NCBI RefSeq assembly: GCF_024362695.1
Contig: NC_065424.1
Span: forward strand, 5,616,786-5,680,785
Length of the DNA stretch: 64,000 bases
Source: Pectinophora gossypiella
Taxonomy: Eukaryota > Arthropoda > Insecta > Lepidoptera > Gelechiidae
Direction of reading: 5' to 3'
The notes below the pieces were generated by a model. It was not told the DNA's origin. It ran no database searches and worked only from the letters and a program-made list of their open reading frames with translations. Each line of letters opens with the position of its first letter. Positions within the stretch are counted from its first letter, which is position 1. The position numbers and the translations under genes are program-made. Below are positions 11,138 through 22,200 of this stretch, in pieces.

Positions 11138-11480
11138 GAAGACCAGGTATGCTCAATCCTATGACAAGCCGCCATTGCTAGCCCATTGATGACGTAAGTG
11201 TTACCATTCAATTGGCATCTCCAACATTCCAAGGACGTAAATTTTATTATTGAAAATTAAGTGAATTACTACTATTTATTTACTACTATTTTGTCACATA
11301 TTTAAAAATCATTAAAACTGTACGTAAATATTTTACTAAAAGTACAAAATTTCCTTGCAAAGTAAATTAAAACATTGGACCTGGGTAATATATTTATTTA
11401 CGAAATGGCAATGTGGGGTGGGATGACGTCAGCTGGGCTTGCCTTGAAATGCTAGCTGTCAGTTTTTAGCATACTTGTAG
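11138..11480. repeat. FB4 foldback
   Basis: The left arm (AAGACCAGGTATGCTCAATC...CATTGATGACGTAA) pairs with the right arm (GATGACGTCAGCTGGGCTTG...CATACTTGTAGGCTCT). The centre is AT-rich and non-coding. Confidence 0.6.
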
Positions 11481-11793
11481 GCTCTGCACGGTAACCGCGC
11501 CGCGCGATCTTCGACCAATAGCCGTTTGACGGATTTATTGGATTATTTATCGCACTACGCGCGATAATAATGCTATGTCTCTGCACGTTATATTATACCA
11601 TCTTGTAATTGTTGTAGACGTGAGCTATGTCTGAATAGCTCATTATAAAAACGACTGTGTGTCAATGAGGTAGTCAGAGGTATATCCATGACAAGATGAA
11701 CTAAGTACCCACACCTGAAGAACTTTCGTGTTAGACCATCGCGATAGGTGGTGAGCCATATCGCCGTCTATAATGATCTAGCCAAATGAAGAA

Positions 11794-11936
11794 TAGTATT
11801 TTATGCAACAGTTGTATAAGAAGGGTCAAAAAATGCGAGTGGCGTGAGTTGCGATGTGAGCCTTAGCGAACATCGCAATAAGAGACGCCACGAGCATTTT
11901 TTGACCTAGTTATACAACGTTGCATACAATACTTTT
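11794..11936. repeat. Long imperfect hairpin
   Basis: The left arm from AGTATTTTATGCAAC through GGGTCAAAAAATGC and GTTGCGATGT pairs with a right arm of ACATCGCAA, GCATTTTTTGACC and GTTGCATACAATACTTTTT. The stem is about 60 bp around a loop near 11856-11871. It could be a MITE or a hairpin RNA source. Confidence 0.65.
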
Positions 11937-12684
11937 TCTACGACGACGTCATTTTTCCTTTTTATTTTATACTTTTTAGTGTTTTGAAACGAAACACAAA
12001 AATTTTCCAATTTATTTTCCAACGCGCGGGAAAATGGCGGCAAATGTATACTTTTTTTTATAGTATATCTATGGCACCAAACAAAGTAAAGGTGCCAGTT
12101 TCCAGGTCAAAAAAAAAAACAACAACAATGCTTTTTTGGCGACATTATAGTACAGTTACACTTTGTAAACAATGCTTTTATAGGCCATAGAGCGTACACT
12201 TTTTCAAAGAGTTTAATTATGTATGTACTTATATTAGACTTTTTGGTTATTTAAATGCCAGATTAAAGTAGAGGAGTAGAAAAAAAATAATAACTCATCA
12301 TGGTGCAAGTCCGATACCGCCTCCAGTTTAAGAAGCACTATAGTGACCTTTTACATGATGATATAAATATAAAATGGGCACAGAAATGAAACTGTTTGTC
12401 TCCCAAAATAATTTATACGGAAAGCCAACCTTTAAACGCATGTGTTCATGTAAATAATTTATCAGAAGATTAGGAATACCAATTTGGCGTTTAAACTATT
12501 CGCAATTGCAAATAATTGTCGTGGATACCACTGATTTTTATTCATGCCGCTTAATATATAGTGAGGAGCGTGAGTGAACTGATTCATGGGAAATTAAATA
12601 TGAGTTAACTCAAAATAACTATCGTGGCCGGTTTTTGGCCCAATTTTTCTTCCTTTATTTGACCGATGGGATGATAAAACATAA

Positions 12685-12790
12685 ACATACATAAACAGCC
12701 TATATACATCTTACTGCTGAGTACAGGGTTACCCTCAATCATCTGGAGAGGGTATGGAGCATACTCCACCACGCTGCTTCATCGCAGGTT
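12685..12790 (-). mobile_element. SINE-B 3' fragment
   Basis: Reverse-strand tail (AAACAGCCTATATAC...TGGAGCATACTCCACCACG), diverged; it ends before the core. Confidence 0.65.
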
Positions 12791-12999
12791 GCAGGATGAT
12801 TGAGGCGTGTTGAGGAAACTCCCTAAATAGTTTTTTTTATTATTTTAAGTTTAATATTGTGTGTATTCTTAGTTTAAGTTATTTATTGTATGTTGCTTCA
12901 GTTGAAGTTTTCTTATGCCTAAGAAACAGGTAAGATTCACTACCTTAAACTCACTAATCTATTTTTAGGCATCTCCTTATTATTATTATTTTTCTATAG

Positions 13000-13640
13000 T
13001 TTTTTTAATATTTATTTGGATAAAGGCTTTCGTCGCTGAGCGACTATGTCAACCCTGTTGTTGTTACAAAAATCTTATTCTTTAATTTTTATAAGCTTAT
13101 TTATAAGATAATATAATATAATACAAAATTTCGACTCTGGTTCTGATAATAACATATTTACACATCCAACTTGACTTAAGTCGACGCCGGCTTCCAATTC
13201 TATATTTTTCATTCTGTCCTTTTTTTGACGTGACTTATTGTAGATTTGCCACAGATGGCATTAACTACTTGGCCGGACAAATAGGGAGCGCTGAAGGTTC
13301 TCTCTTACCCGGTACAACGTTTAAGACAACAGGTCTGAGGGTGCCCAGTTGGGCGCAAACCGCGGCTCAGGGCGTCGTCTGAAAGGAAAAATATTTGAAA
13401 GAATTAATCGACCCTAGTGGGTCGATAGCGGTAAGCGCTGATTGAGGTAAGTCGTCGACCACGCCGGTGGGGTCGGTATCGGGGCCCTGAAGTGTTTGGT
13501 GTCGCGAGCTGATTGGCTGCCTCTATGGCTAGAGTAATCGGGTCGTCGGGGTCGTATATTACGTCCTTCGTCCATTCTGTCCCAATACGGACACACTCCA
13601 CCAAAGCGTGGTAAACGTCTTCCCTTCACCTCTATGGTGA
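13000..13640 (-). pseudogene. L6 LINE 3' end interrupted by RE-E
   Basis: 13000-13217 matches, in reverse, the 3' UTR at 37780-37985 (GGATAAAGGCTTTCGTCGCT against AGCGACGCAAGCCTTTTATC). 13567-13640 continues into the coding end of the same LINE (GGAAGACGTTTACCACGCTTTGGTGGAG on the minus strand; compare 37705-37750). RE-E is inserted between the two parts. Confidence 0.75.
13218..13566 (-). mobile_element. RE-E, near full length, inserted in L6
   Basis: Short poly(A) retroelement of about 345 bp. On the minus strand it runs from GACGTAATATACGACCC to AATAAGTCACGTCAAAAAA. CATTCTGTCC copies on both sides (about 13208 and 13569) are the target duplication. A frame of about 66 residues crosses it but probably starts within L6. 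No convincing pol III box A/B pair was seen, so the origin of RE-E is unclear. Confidence 0.75.
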
Positions 13641-14091
13641 CATTATACTTATACTTACTTAAGTAAATGTTGTCCGTGTATTTGTTTTTTCAATTTTATT
13701 GTTATTCGACTTTATAACCTCTAATGGAAAACCCAAGACGAGTATTTATTATTATGAATTCACGACCGTTGCTTTTAATGTTAAATGGAAAGCGGTGTTC
13801 TCGTATAAATAAAAGCGATATAAAAGATAAGGATATATCTCTTTTAGATAATAGTTAGAAATTGCTATTCACCCACGAAACATTATAAATTATGTTATTT
13901 TATTCGTTATGAAACAAACCCTTATTTTGTTTTCGTAAGACTATATGGCTCTTACTACACCGATAAAGGATTACGAGTTACTTCGTGATTTTAATAAACT
14001 GTAATATTTATTAAACCACATAATTCTCGTACGTCTGTTTGATACGATTTATGACATTGTCATCAACAATTGTCGCGAAACAATTTCCTTC

Positions 14092-14385
14092 AATCAACGC
14101 TTATCGCTATCGACCTACTAGGGTCGATTAATTCTTTCAAATATATTTCCTCTCAGACGACGCCCTGAGCCGGAGGGCCTGTTGTCTTAAACGTTGTACC
14201 GGGTGAGAGTCTTCAGCGCTCCCGATTTGTCCAGCCAAGTAGTTAATGCCATCTGCGGCAAATCTAGAATTATTCTAAAACTATAAAAAAAAAGTCGCGA
14301 AACATTTGTCCGGCCAAGTTAATGTAATTTGCGGCAAATCTACAATAAGTCACATACTTCATAAAAAAAAGAAAAAAAATCGCAA
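14092..14385 (+). mobile_element. Two RE-E copies in tandem, both truncated
   Basis: The first runs from CAATCAACGCTTATCGC to GCGGCAAATCTAGAAT (about 14092-14270). The second is a 3' stub (TTGTCCGGCCAAGTTAATG to the poly(A)-like tail, about 14305-14385). Confidence 0.75.
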
Positions 14386-14957
14386 AACACGTCACCTAAC
14401 ACATTGGTCTAACAGAAAGCTCGGTGAGATGGACTTAGTCTACCTTGCGATGGTTGTACCTCTGACAACCCCATTGGGATATAGTCGTGAGATTATGTTA
14501 TGTTTGTATGTAGTCGTGTAGATGCACTTTTTTCCACCACACTACACAACTAAATAAAGTGATGTGCCGTTCCCGAGAACGTTCCCAAAGTGGGAATGTT
14601 CCCGTTGTAAAAACACTGGCTGCTTTTCTTTTTCAAATTGTTCTTTTTTTGTACTCTAATCGTATCTGCTGAAAGGTTAGATAATAAAGCTCCTTTTCCA
14701 TAAATTCGCGCCTTTTACTTTTGAGAACGTTCCCAAAGTGGGACTGACCACATAACTCTTCAAACACGATTCACTCAACTGACATGACTCATAAAATAAT
14801 GATGAGTCAGTTGGCACATCACTAGTTCCTTGAAGAGTAGTTTGGCGTTGCTCCAAACAGTTTCGAGCGTGCCGGCCGCGTTAGCGTCACGGTGGTATGA
14901 AAATGAGATTGGAAATATGTAAGTGTTACAGATCGTGTTTATGTTGTTGTGTTGTAT

Positions 14958-15777
14958 ATGTCGTGGCCAGATCTTAGAATCGGTCATTTCATGATGTGTT
15001 CGACCATATTTTATCATGAAATGGTCATATATCATGAAATAGAATATCACTCACACTCACTCACTTTTTGGAATAAATAAAAAAAAAAAAAACTCGTTGG
15101 CCACATCCTGATGTAATTCGGCCAGATCAATGAACACAAAACGTTTAACGATATGATCAACTAAATGCATGTTTACTTCATGATATGGTCAAACGTTGAC
15201 GATCATATCGTAAAATTAGTAACATTATCCACCGGTAGTGGCGCTGGTGTCGATTATATTTAAAACTTAATTGATATTATAATCGATGAATAGATGTAAT
15301 TGTAACAAGTTACGTGGACTAGTGGTTAGAGCGTTAGGCTCACGATCTGGAGGTCCGGGTTCGATTGCCGATGGGGACATTGTCGAAATCACTTTGTGAG
15401 ACTGTCCTTTGTTTGGTAAGGACTTTTCAGGCTTGAATCACCTGATTGTCCGAATAAGTAAGATGATTCCGTGCTTCGGAGGGCACGTTAAGCCGTTGGT
15501 TGAGGGGAGGCCTTTGCCCAGCAGTGGGACGTATATAGGTAGTTTATGTTATGTAGATGTAATTGTACAATTTTCCATATCGATTAGGTAAATAATTTTG
15601 AACCCAAAAAATAATCGACTATTCGCATTTTTAATACATCACCATAACATGGACACTGCCAGTGATAACGATATATGGCCAAACGTTGATTGAAATATCA
15701 TAAAAGTTGACGTTTCAACGATATGGTCAACTTAAGTACATCATGAAATGACCAATCCTAAGATCTGGCCACGACAT
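14958..15777. repeat. FB5 TIR element
   Basis: About 40-bp terminal inverted repeats: ATGTCGTGGCCAGATCTTAG at the left and CTAAGATCTGGCCACGACAT at the right, both continuing into TCATTTCATGATGT or its complement. Interior palindromes repeat CATGATATGGTCAAACG. No transposase frame was found. A SINE-B is nested at 15305-15553. Confidence 0.75.
15305..15553 (+). mobile_element. SINE-B with internal deletion, nested in FB5
   Basis: tRNA-like head with GACTAGTGGTTAGAGC (box A region) and GGTCCGGGTTCGATTGCC (box B), then the core. The segment between GTTAAGCCGTTGGT and TGAGGGGAGGCC is missing. Flanked by a perfect 14-bp duplication, TAGATGTAATTGTA (15291-15304 and 15554-15567). Confidence 0.9.
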
Positions 15778-16104
15778 AATACCACCAACAAGACATTTTT
15801 TTGTAAGAGAAATGTTATTTTTTTTAACAAATGTCATTTTTTTTAGTCTTATTCAATATCACGACGATATTATTATCTTATGTAGATTCCCCTTTTATAG
15901 ATATTTTAGTTAAGTACATTGAAACATTGAAAGTACTTTTTGATTTCGCGGTCCATATCAAGACAAAAACTGTTATTTTGGAATGACGGTTGCCACCGGT
16001 CGTGACGCCGCGCGTCGACACGGCGTGTCGTTGCGTACCGGCCGGCACCGCACCGTAGACATGGGTCCACGGCCTAAGGGTGCCTTTCCACATTATGTGA
16101 AGCA

Positions 16105-16220
16105 ATATATATTTTTTTAATTCCCCACACATTTTCTATGGGATTTAGTTCAGGATGATATGGTGGTGTAATTGATATCTCATGGTTTCCAGGATTTGTA
16201 CCGGGTATGGCATTAGGCTC
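16105..16220 (-). pseudogene. Transposase C-terminal fragment (Tc1/mariner DDE_3-like)
   Basis: On the minus strand one frame reads ...SITPPYHPELNPIENVWG. This is the signature around the last catalytic residue in Tc1/mariner-type DDE transposases (P-x-xP-x-LNPIE-x-W). No other catalytic motif is nearby, so this is a remnant. It differs from the Tc1 copy at 43099-44743, which has RSPDMNPIEHLW. Confidence 0.65.
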
Positions 16221-16559
16221 ACCTCTATTACTGGGGAGGATTGGATGCATAAAAACTTATGCCTGCCCCTTTAGGGATATAGGTGTGATGCTATGCTATG
16301 TGTGGTTATTTTAATGGTTAGTTTTATTCGCAACAAATAACCGCCAGTCCTAAATGAAACAATAAAATTTTAAGTGGTTTTAATAACTTGTCGTTTCTAT
16401 GAATTCACTGTTTTTAATGGTTAAATAAATTCTTTCAAAGTTTATACCTACTTCAATTAAGTTATTAAAACAATAAAACAATGAATTAATGAATTCCGTG
16501 GAAAATGTCGTTAAATTTAAGAATTATGATTATTTTCATTATAAAATGTACTTAAATGT

Positions 16560-16645
16560 AAATGTTGTACTTAGTTAAGAGTCTTTTTGTAATTATTTCT
16601 TTTTATTTTGGTGCAATAAAGTGTATTTGTATTGTATTTTATTGT
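16560..16645 (+). mobile_element. L8 LINE 3' tail
   Basis: TGGTGCAATAAAGTGTATTTG followed by repeats of TATTGTATT. It is the same 3' end as at 24480-24598 and 39310-39440. Confidence 0.55.
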
Positions 16646-16679
16646 ATTGTAAATGTAAATTTTCTGTGAACTTACATAT

Positions 16680-16988
16680 TGGTGCTAATTCCTGTAAATA
16701 CCATCTAATTTTATTTTAAGTTATATCTGTCATTTTCTTATCCGCCGAAAAGGAAAGGGACGGGTAATCGACAAGCATAAAATTTATGGAAAACACGTCA
16801 ATTTTAAGCACAAATCTAAACCAACCGTCTAAAAATTTTACGTCAGTCAATAACCCGACACATTAATTTACTCATTCTTCCTAAAATTAAGAGCTGTGAA
16901 TCATCCGTCCCTTTCCTTTTCGACGGATATGAAAATGACGGATATAACTTAAAATAAAATTAGGCGGTGTCTGCAGGAATCGGGGCCA
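16680..16988. repeat. FB2 foldback, internally shortened
   Basis: Both arms are present (GGTGCTAATTCCTGTAAATA and TCTGCAGGAATCGGGGCC). The centre is shorter than in the copy at 9936-10312. Confidence 0.75.
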
Positions 16989-17008
16989 TTATTTATTATT
17001 ATTTCGTG

Positions 17009-17107
17009 CGCCCAACTGGGCACCCTCAGGCCTGTTGTCTTAAACGTTGTACCGGGTAAGAGCCTTCAGCGCTCCCCATTTGTCCGGCAAAGTAGGTAAT
17101 GCCATGT
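17009..17107 (+). mobile_element. RE-E fragment
   Basis: CGCCCAACTGGGCACCCTCAGG...CGCTCCCCATTTGTCCGGCAAAG; ends before the poly(A) tail. Confidence 0.65.
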
Positions 17108-17151
17108 GAGTTCACAAAAAAAATATTATTTCGTGACAAAATTAGTACGAC

Positions 17152-17280
17152 GACGACTTGGACGCTTGCCGGAGGGACTGGCCGGAATACGCACAGGACC
17201 GCGAAAAATGGAAAGAGGAAGGGGAGGCCTTCGCCCAGCAGTGGGATCTTGTAGGCTAGATTAGATTAGATTAGACAAAA
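17152..17280 (+). pseudogene. L3: last 35 codons of an RTE-type LINE plus tail
   Basis: 17152-17259 reads DDLDACRRDWPEYAQDREKW, then KEEGEAFAQQWDLVG and a stop. This is the usual C-terminus of RTE-type polyproteins (DDLD...W...A.DR..W...EAF.QQW). The tail is repeated GATTA units (17257-17275). The reading frame is otherwise lost upstream. Bases 17221-17256 resemble the 3' ends of SINE-A and SINE-B, suggesting this LINE family is their partner. Confidence 0.8.
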
Positions 17281-17424
17281 TTAGTATTTGGTATACTTAT
17301 AAAAACAAAATACTACCTAAACAAAATACCCTTGACAGTCTTACGCTGACTAATGGTGCATACTTTTTTTATTATTTTTTTGTTTGTAAAAATGTTTTGT
17401 AACAATAAATGTATAAAAAAAGAA

Positions 17425-17680
17425 GATACTTCTCTTGCTTCCTCCATTCATCAATTGTTTCATACACGCACACCGGTTCAGAGTAGATCTTACTGGAACC
17501 TTTTTCAAGGACATCTCCAATTTGTTCAATGTACGTCCTTCTAGGTCTTCCTCTGCCAGCCCTACCATCAAACTTCGCTTTGTTACGAAAGCAGTATTGC
17601 TTTCGTAATCCTATTATCCTTCATCCGTCGTATGTGTCCAAACCAACTTAACATTCCCTTCTCAATCAAACATATCAGTC
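17425..17680 (-). pseudogene. L2 LINE 3' end, frameshifted
   Basis: Reverse-strand match to the L2 fragment at 2185-2500 (GAAGCAAGAG; ATGAAACAATTGATGAATGG; CCTTGAAAAAGGTTCCAGTA), with frame breaks and a short insertion after TTTCGTAACAAAG. Confidence 0.7.
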
Positions 17681-17743
17681 ATTCTTTAGGTGTTAACAAA
17701 ACGCCACTGTAAGAAGCAGTAGAACGCATTCTATGCAGATCAT

Positions 17744-17889
17744 GTACGGTCACGAGTACTCATATGTATACACTTTGAAACCATGTCACATTAACTTTTT
17801 TGACAAATTAAACCGTAAGTCTCATAAATGTCAAATATGATAGTGCGACAGAGTTATAAAGTGGGTACATGATATTGATCATGACTGTA
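17744..17889 (-). repeat. M1 MITE-like element, intact copy
   Basis: TACGGTCACGAG at the left and TGATCATGACTGTA at the right; inverse orientation to the copy at 9360-9505. Confidence 0.8.
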
Positions 17890-18217
17890 CCTATAATATA
17901 ACTACATAATATAAATTCTAAATGTATCTTATGCCTCAGACAATGCACATAACAATTTATTCTCAAATTGTTTTCAATTCTGACATCTGTATGAAAAGAA
18001 GAATTTACGTTATGACAATGAAATATAGTTTGTTTTAAAAGGAACTATGTTTCATTTTTCTGGATCTTGTTGAATTATCGTGTGAGGGCAATGCATTTAG
18101 ATTGTTCTTGAGGGTAGTATTTTACGAAATGTATTTTTCTGTGGTCGAACTGTTACACAGAAAACGCTTATTTTGTTCTAGAACGTAACACAATTTTTCT
18201 TCTAGTTTTCTTCTTTA

Positions 18218-18738
18218 TTCTGTTCGATAACACTGGGTCAATGATAAATTATAAAATGCTAATCTAGGAATCAAAAAAAGGAGGAGCTTGGTGACGCAGG
18301 GGTAATCGCGCTCCGTCTGCGATTGTTGAAGTTAAGCAACTTTCGCAAAGGCCGGTCATAGGATGGGTGACCACAAAAAAAAAAGTTTTCATCTCGAGCT
18401 CCTTCGTGCTTCGGAAGGCACGTTAAGCCATTGGTCCCGGCTGCATTAGCAGTCGTTAATAACCATCAATCCGCACTGGGCCCGCGTGATGGTTTAAGGC
18501 CCGATCACCCTATCCATCCATAGGGAAGGCCCGTGCCCCAGCAGTGGGGACGTTAATGGGCTGATGATGAAGTACGACGTTTGACAGCTTGTACTGATGA
18601 CGTCAAAGGACAGTATTTCCATACAAACTCCATAGAAAACTTTCGTTTTGATGTTTCGTAAAAAGTATCTCATATGTCTGTCTGGGAACTGACATTAGGC
18701 AGCCAAATTACTAAATTGTATAACATTTTAAGATTCCA
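18218..18738 (+). repeat. R6 repeat interrupted by SINE-A
   Basis: The left part GTCAATGATAAATTATAAAATG also occurs at 35725. The right part (18571-18738) carries GATGACGTCAAAGG, CCATAGAAAACTTTCG and GGGAACTGACATTAGGCAGC. SINE-A occupies the gap at 18281-18570. A second unit of the right part begins at 18740 and is itself interrupted (see the THAP unit). Confidence 0.6.
18281..18570 (+). mobile_element. SINE-A, full length
   Basis: Starts GAGGAGCTTGGTGACGC, with 5S-like GAAGTTAAGCAAC and GGATGGGTGACC segments, the shared core and a (GAT)n tail. Confidence 0.85.
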
Positions 18739-18797
18739 TAGAAAACTTTCGTTTTGACGTTTCATAAAAAGACTCTCATCTGCTGTCAAATAGTCTA

Positions 18798-18845
18798 TTA
18801 TAATCTCAGAACAATAACTAAAGCATAGAAGGAAGGCTAAAATAA
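18798..18845 (+). repeat. 48-bp inverted repeat, left copy
   Basis: ATTATAATCTCAGAACAATA...GGAAGGCTAAAATA; identical by eye to the reverse complement of 24230-24277. It lies about 345 bp upstream of the THAP start codon. Confidence 0.85.
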
Positions 18846-19189
18846 GAATTCAGAAACTATAAACCGGCTCTCTTCTAGCTTACGACACAAACTATGAGTG
18901 AGAAAAGGACAAATGATTCGCTCTTTGCTTCATTTTTTCCGAGGTTGTCACAACATGAAATGTCATTTGGACCTATTGGACTCATTTTAACTCGGCCAAA
19001 TACATAGTAACATACATAAGAAGATTTTACTTATATTTACCGAACTATTTGACACGGTCGCGTCAACTGTGTTTACGAGTGTCTTGTGTTCAGATTGTTT
19101 TAAGTGATAATTTAACAATATTTTTCCAAATAAATGGAAAGAAACTTTTATTTATATCAAATAATTGAGTGTCTCGACTGTGTGACATT

Positions 19190-19266
19190 ATGTCTTGTGT
19201 GGTATGGGGCTGCAGCTCACATTCAGGAAGAAAAGAAAATAGCCAACAACTTCTGTCGTTTCATCG
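19190..19266 (+). CDS. THAP gene exon 1
   Basis: ATG TCT TGT GTG GTA TGG through TTT CAT CG, followed by a strong donor GTAAGT at 19267. It leaves two bases of a codon, completed by A at 22426 (Arg). It encodes the first zinc ligands of THAP. No earlier in-frame ATG is seen nearby. Confidence 0.85.
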
Positions 19267-22200
19267 GTAAGTTTTTTGTAATTTTCTAGTGAAATGTGAA
19301 CTGCTGAACAATTTTAGGAAAGTAATATGTTTTGCTGAATAGATTTGTAGCATAAAATATTTGAGATATCCATTATATTATACGTTTCATCGATGAATAC
19401 GGAATTGATTTGAGGTTATGTTGATTGTCCCGATTGATCCCTTCGCCCGCGACGAGAAGAAGCAACCGGCCGACTATTCGATTCTAGCTACCTAGGCGTA
19501 TTAGGGTGCTTCCACTTTGTGGGACATTCTCGTACGTACTAACGGTTTAGGATTTCCTCAGCAGGTTGCTCCCACTTTGTGAGACGTCCTGTTGGTGGCG
19601 CCCTCTAGCGACTAAGTTACCGTGTTACATATTTCTGCAGTCTGTTACTCTGGAATAAACGCATTTACGTGGACCCCCTTGGATTTTGTTCTCCGTGAGC
19701 TCCCCACTACCACCTCCAAAACCCTTTTACATTGGCGCTCCAACTCGTGGCCTTAAGGGGAAGACCTTAGGCAAGAATCCACTCTGGCGAGCAAACGAAG
19801 ATCGACATCCCCAAAGTTCTACGTCACGCGTTCCGGACGGACTACAGCACTCCGCGGGAAGACCAAGAAGGCACCGAACATGGCGTTGTCACCCGAACAG
19901 TTCGAAGTCCTGTTGAATGATCAGCGACGTCATCAGTCCGAACTCATCGCTACCCTGGCTGGTGCGAACAAGAAGACCCTCGTCGATTGCACGGCTCGTT
20001 TTGGTGGCAATAAAGACTCAGTGGAATCATTCTTGGCGGCCCTTCAACTGTTTAAAGAACTTGAAAAGTTGACCGACAGGGACGTCATTAAGGGACTGCC
20101 TCTGCTCCTCACTGACGATGCCAGTGACTGGTGGGACGGTGTTAAGGACACTGTGACGACTTACACCGCCTTCAAAGAGAAGATCCGTCAAAAATATGCA
20201 CCCAAGCAACCTACTTACCTGCTTTACAATGACATCAACACCACAAAGCAGAAGGAAACCGAGACAACCGAAGACTTCGTAGCCCGGAAGCGGTTACTCT
20301 TTTCGAAGTTACCAGAGCCGAAGCACCCCGAGACACAACAGATCGACATGGTGTATATGCTGCTTCGACTGGACATTCGTGACAAAATTCCCCGCAATAG
20401 TATCGGAACTTTCGACGACCTGATTGAGTCTGCCCTAGGCGTGGAAAAGGTATTGGAGGAGCGAGTCCAAGTCGAAGTTCCATCAACGTCAAAGCCTGCA
20501 GTGACTGAACCTGCAGCAACACGTCGTACTGCAAAGGTCAAGTGCGGCTTTTGCAAGAATTCAGGCCATACGTCCGAAGTATGCCGGAAAAGGGCGAGAG
20601 CCGAGAAGTCAGCGAGCTTTAACAAGGAAGCTAGTCCCAACAAGATGGTGGATCTCCCTACTACGACGACCCCAAAGGTATCGTGCTACGGATGCGGCGC
20701 ACCAGGTGTTGTTCGTACGAACTGTCCCAATTGTGCAGGGAAGAAGTCCCAATATATAAAAGCCGAAGACATCAGTTTCTGCGCTCTAAACGTCAAGGCA
20801 TGTGTCAGAACGCGGCCTATAATGTTCCTCGAGGTTGGTGGCATATACGGACACGCACACGTGGACACCGGTGCCAAAGCGAGCATAGCCTCTTACTCTT
20901 TATACCTGAATCTCATTGAAAAGGGCTATACCTTCAAGGAAGAGCAGGTCAACCTTAGCCTTGCTGATGGTGTCGCTAAGGTACAGAAAGTACTAGTGGT
21001 TCAAGTGACCGTGAGACTCAATGACCGATTCATACCCACCACATTCCTTGTCCTACCGGAGTCCAGGAATAATAAAACCCTTCTGGGTATAGGATTTCTA
21101 GAGGCAGCTGGAGTAATCCTGGACCTGGCTCAATTTACGTGGAAGTTTTACGACAATGATACAGTGTACGAGCTGTATACGGAGGATTTTGCTAAGTTTA
21201 CGGAGAAGGCACCCCGGAATTTACTTGGACCTCGGATAAACTCAGAGGACGCGGCGACACCTATCTCTATAGCCTCCATGGGAAGAAGCATCCCAGACGG
21301 AACACCGACTGCCGATCAATGCGCATCCATCCATCCTAAAGTACGGCGTGTAGCCCAGAGTACGCCTCAGCCAACAACTATTTTCGACGGATACTCACCC
21401 AGGTTAGAGTTCATGTTTCGAGACGCCCAGATGACTTTCGACCAGCCAGAAGAAGATCTCTCTCCACACACTCATATGTTGTTCCCAGACACCCGCTACC
21501 TTGACATCGATATCGGTGCTCTCGATATCTCCTTACCTCCCAGCAATATGCTCAACGCCGGTCAACAGGCTAAGCTTGAGACACTGCTGACGAAACACGA
21601 GCAGTTTTGATCCAGGGGGAGGGCGCAGACGAGCATCCAGCAGAGTATGCTAGTCGCTTACTAACCCCAGCCAAGAAAGTTCAACAGCAACCCACACCTG
21701 AAAACACTAGTCGTCGAGGCACAGGTCGACCCCGAAGAAACAATTAGACTTTCCAGCTCCTTCGCCGAGACGTCTTCAGGACCTGAGGGGGAGACTGTAA
21801 CAACCCATACATTCCACATCATTAGTACCACAAGAAATCCACTAGATGTCGCTGTACAAAATTAGAACGCGCAAGCAAAGTTATTTCGCGATTCAATGTC
21901 TACCACCGAGTGGTCTGACTTTTCGATTCTAGCTACCTAGGCGTATTAGGGTGCTTCCACTTTGTGGGACATTCTCGTACGTACTAACGGTTCAGGATTT
22001 CCTCAGCAGGTTGCTCCCACTTTGTGAGACGTCCTGTTGGTGGCGCCCTCTAGCGACTAAGTTACCGTGTTACATATTTCTGCAGTCTGTTACTCTGGAA
22101 TAAACGCATTTACGTGGACCCCCTTGGATTTTGTTCTCCGTGAGCTCCCCACTACCACCTCCAAACCCTTTTACAATTTTTCTTATTTTTTTTTATATTT

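Larger units (their letters stand above)
19470..22175 (+). mobile_element. Ty3/gypsy-like LTR retrotransposon, internally deleted, in THAP intron 1
   Basis: It has a partial 5' LTR (about 19470-19731), a candidate primer site, a gag-protease frame (19880-21610), stubs of RNase H and integrase, a purine-rich tract and a complete 3' LTR (21796-22175). Nearly all of the reverse transcriptase, most of RNase H and most of integrase are missing, so it cannot move on its own. No envelope-like frame was seen. Confidence 0.85.

Noticed and set aside
15878..16132. 84-codon minus-strand frame
   Set aside because: It overlaps the transposase remnant in a different frame and has no homology signal of its own.
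20224..20643. 139-codon minus-strand frame opposite the gag gene
   Set aside because: Shadow of the Gag-protease frame; no independent support.
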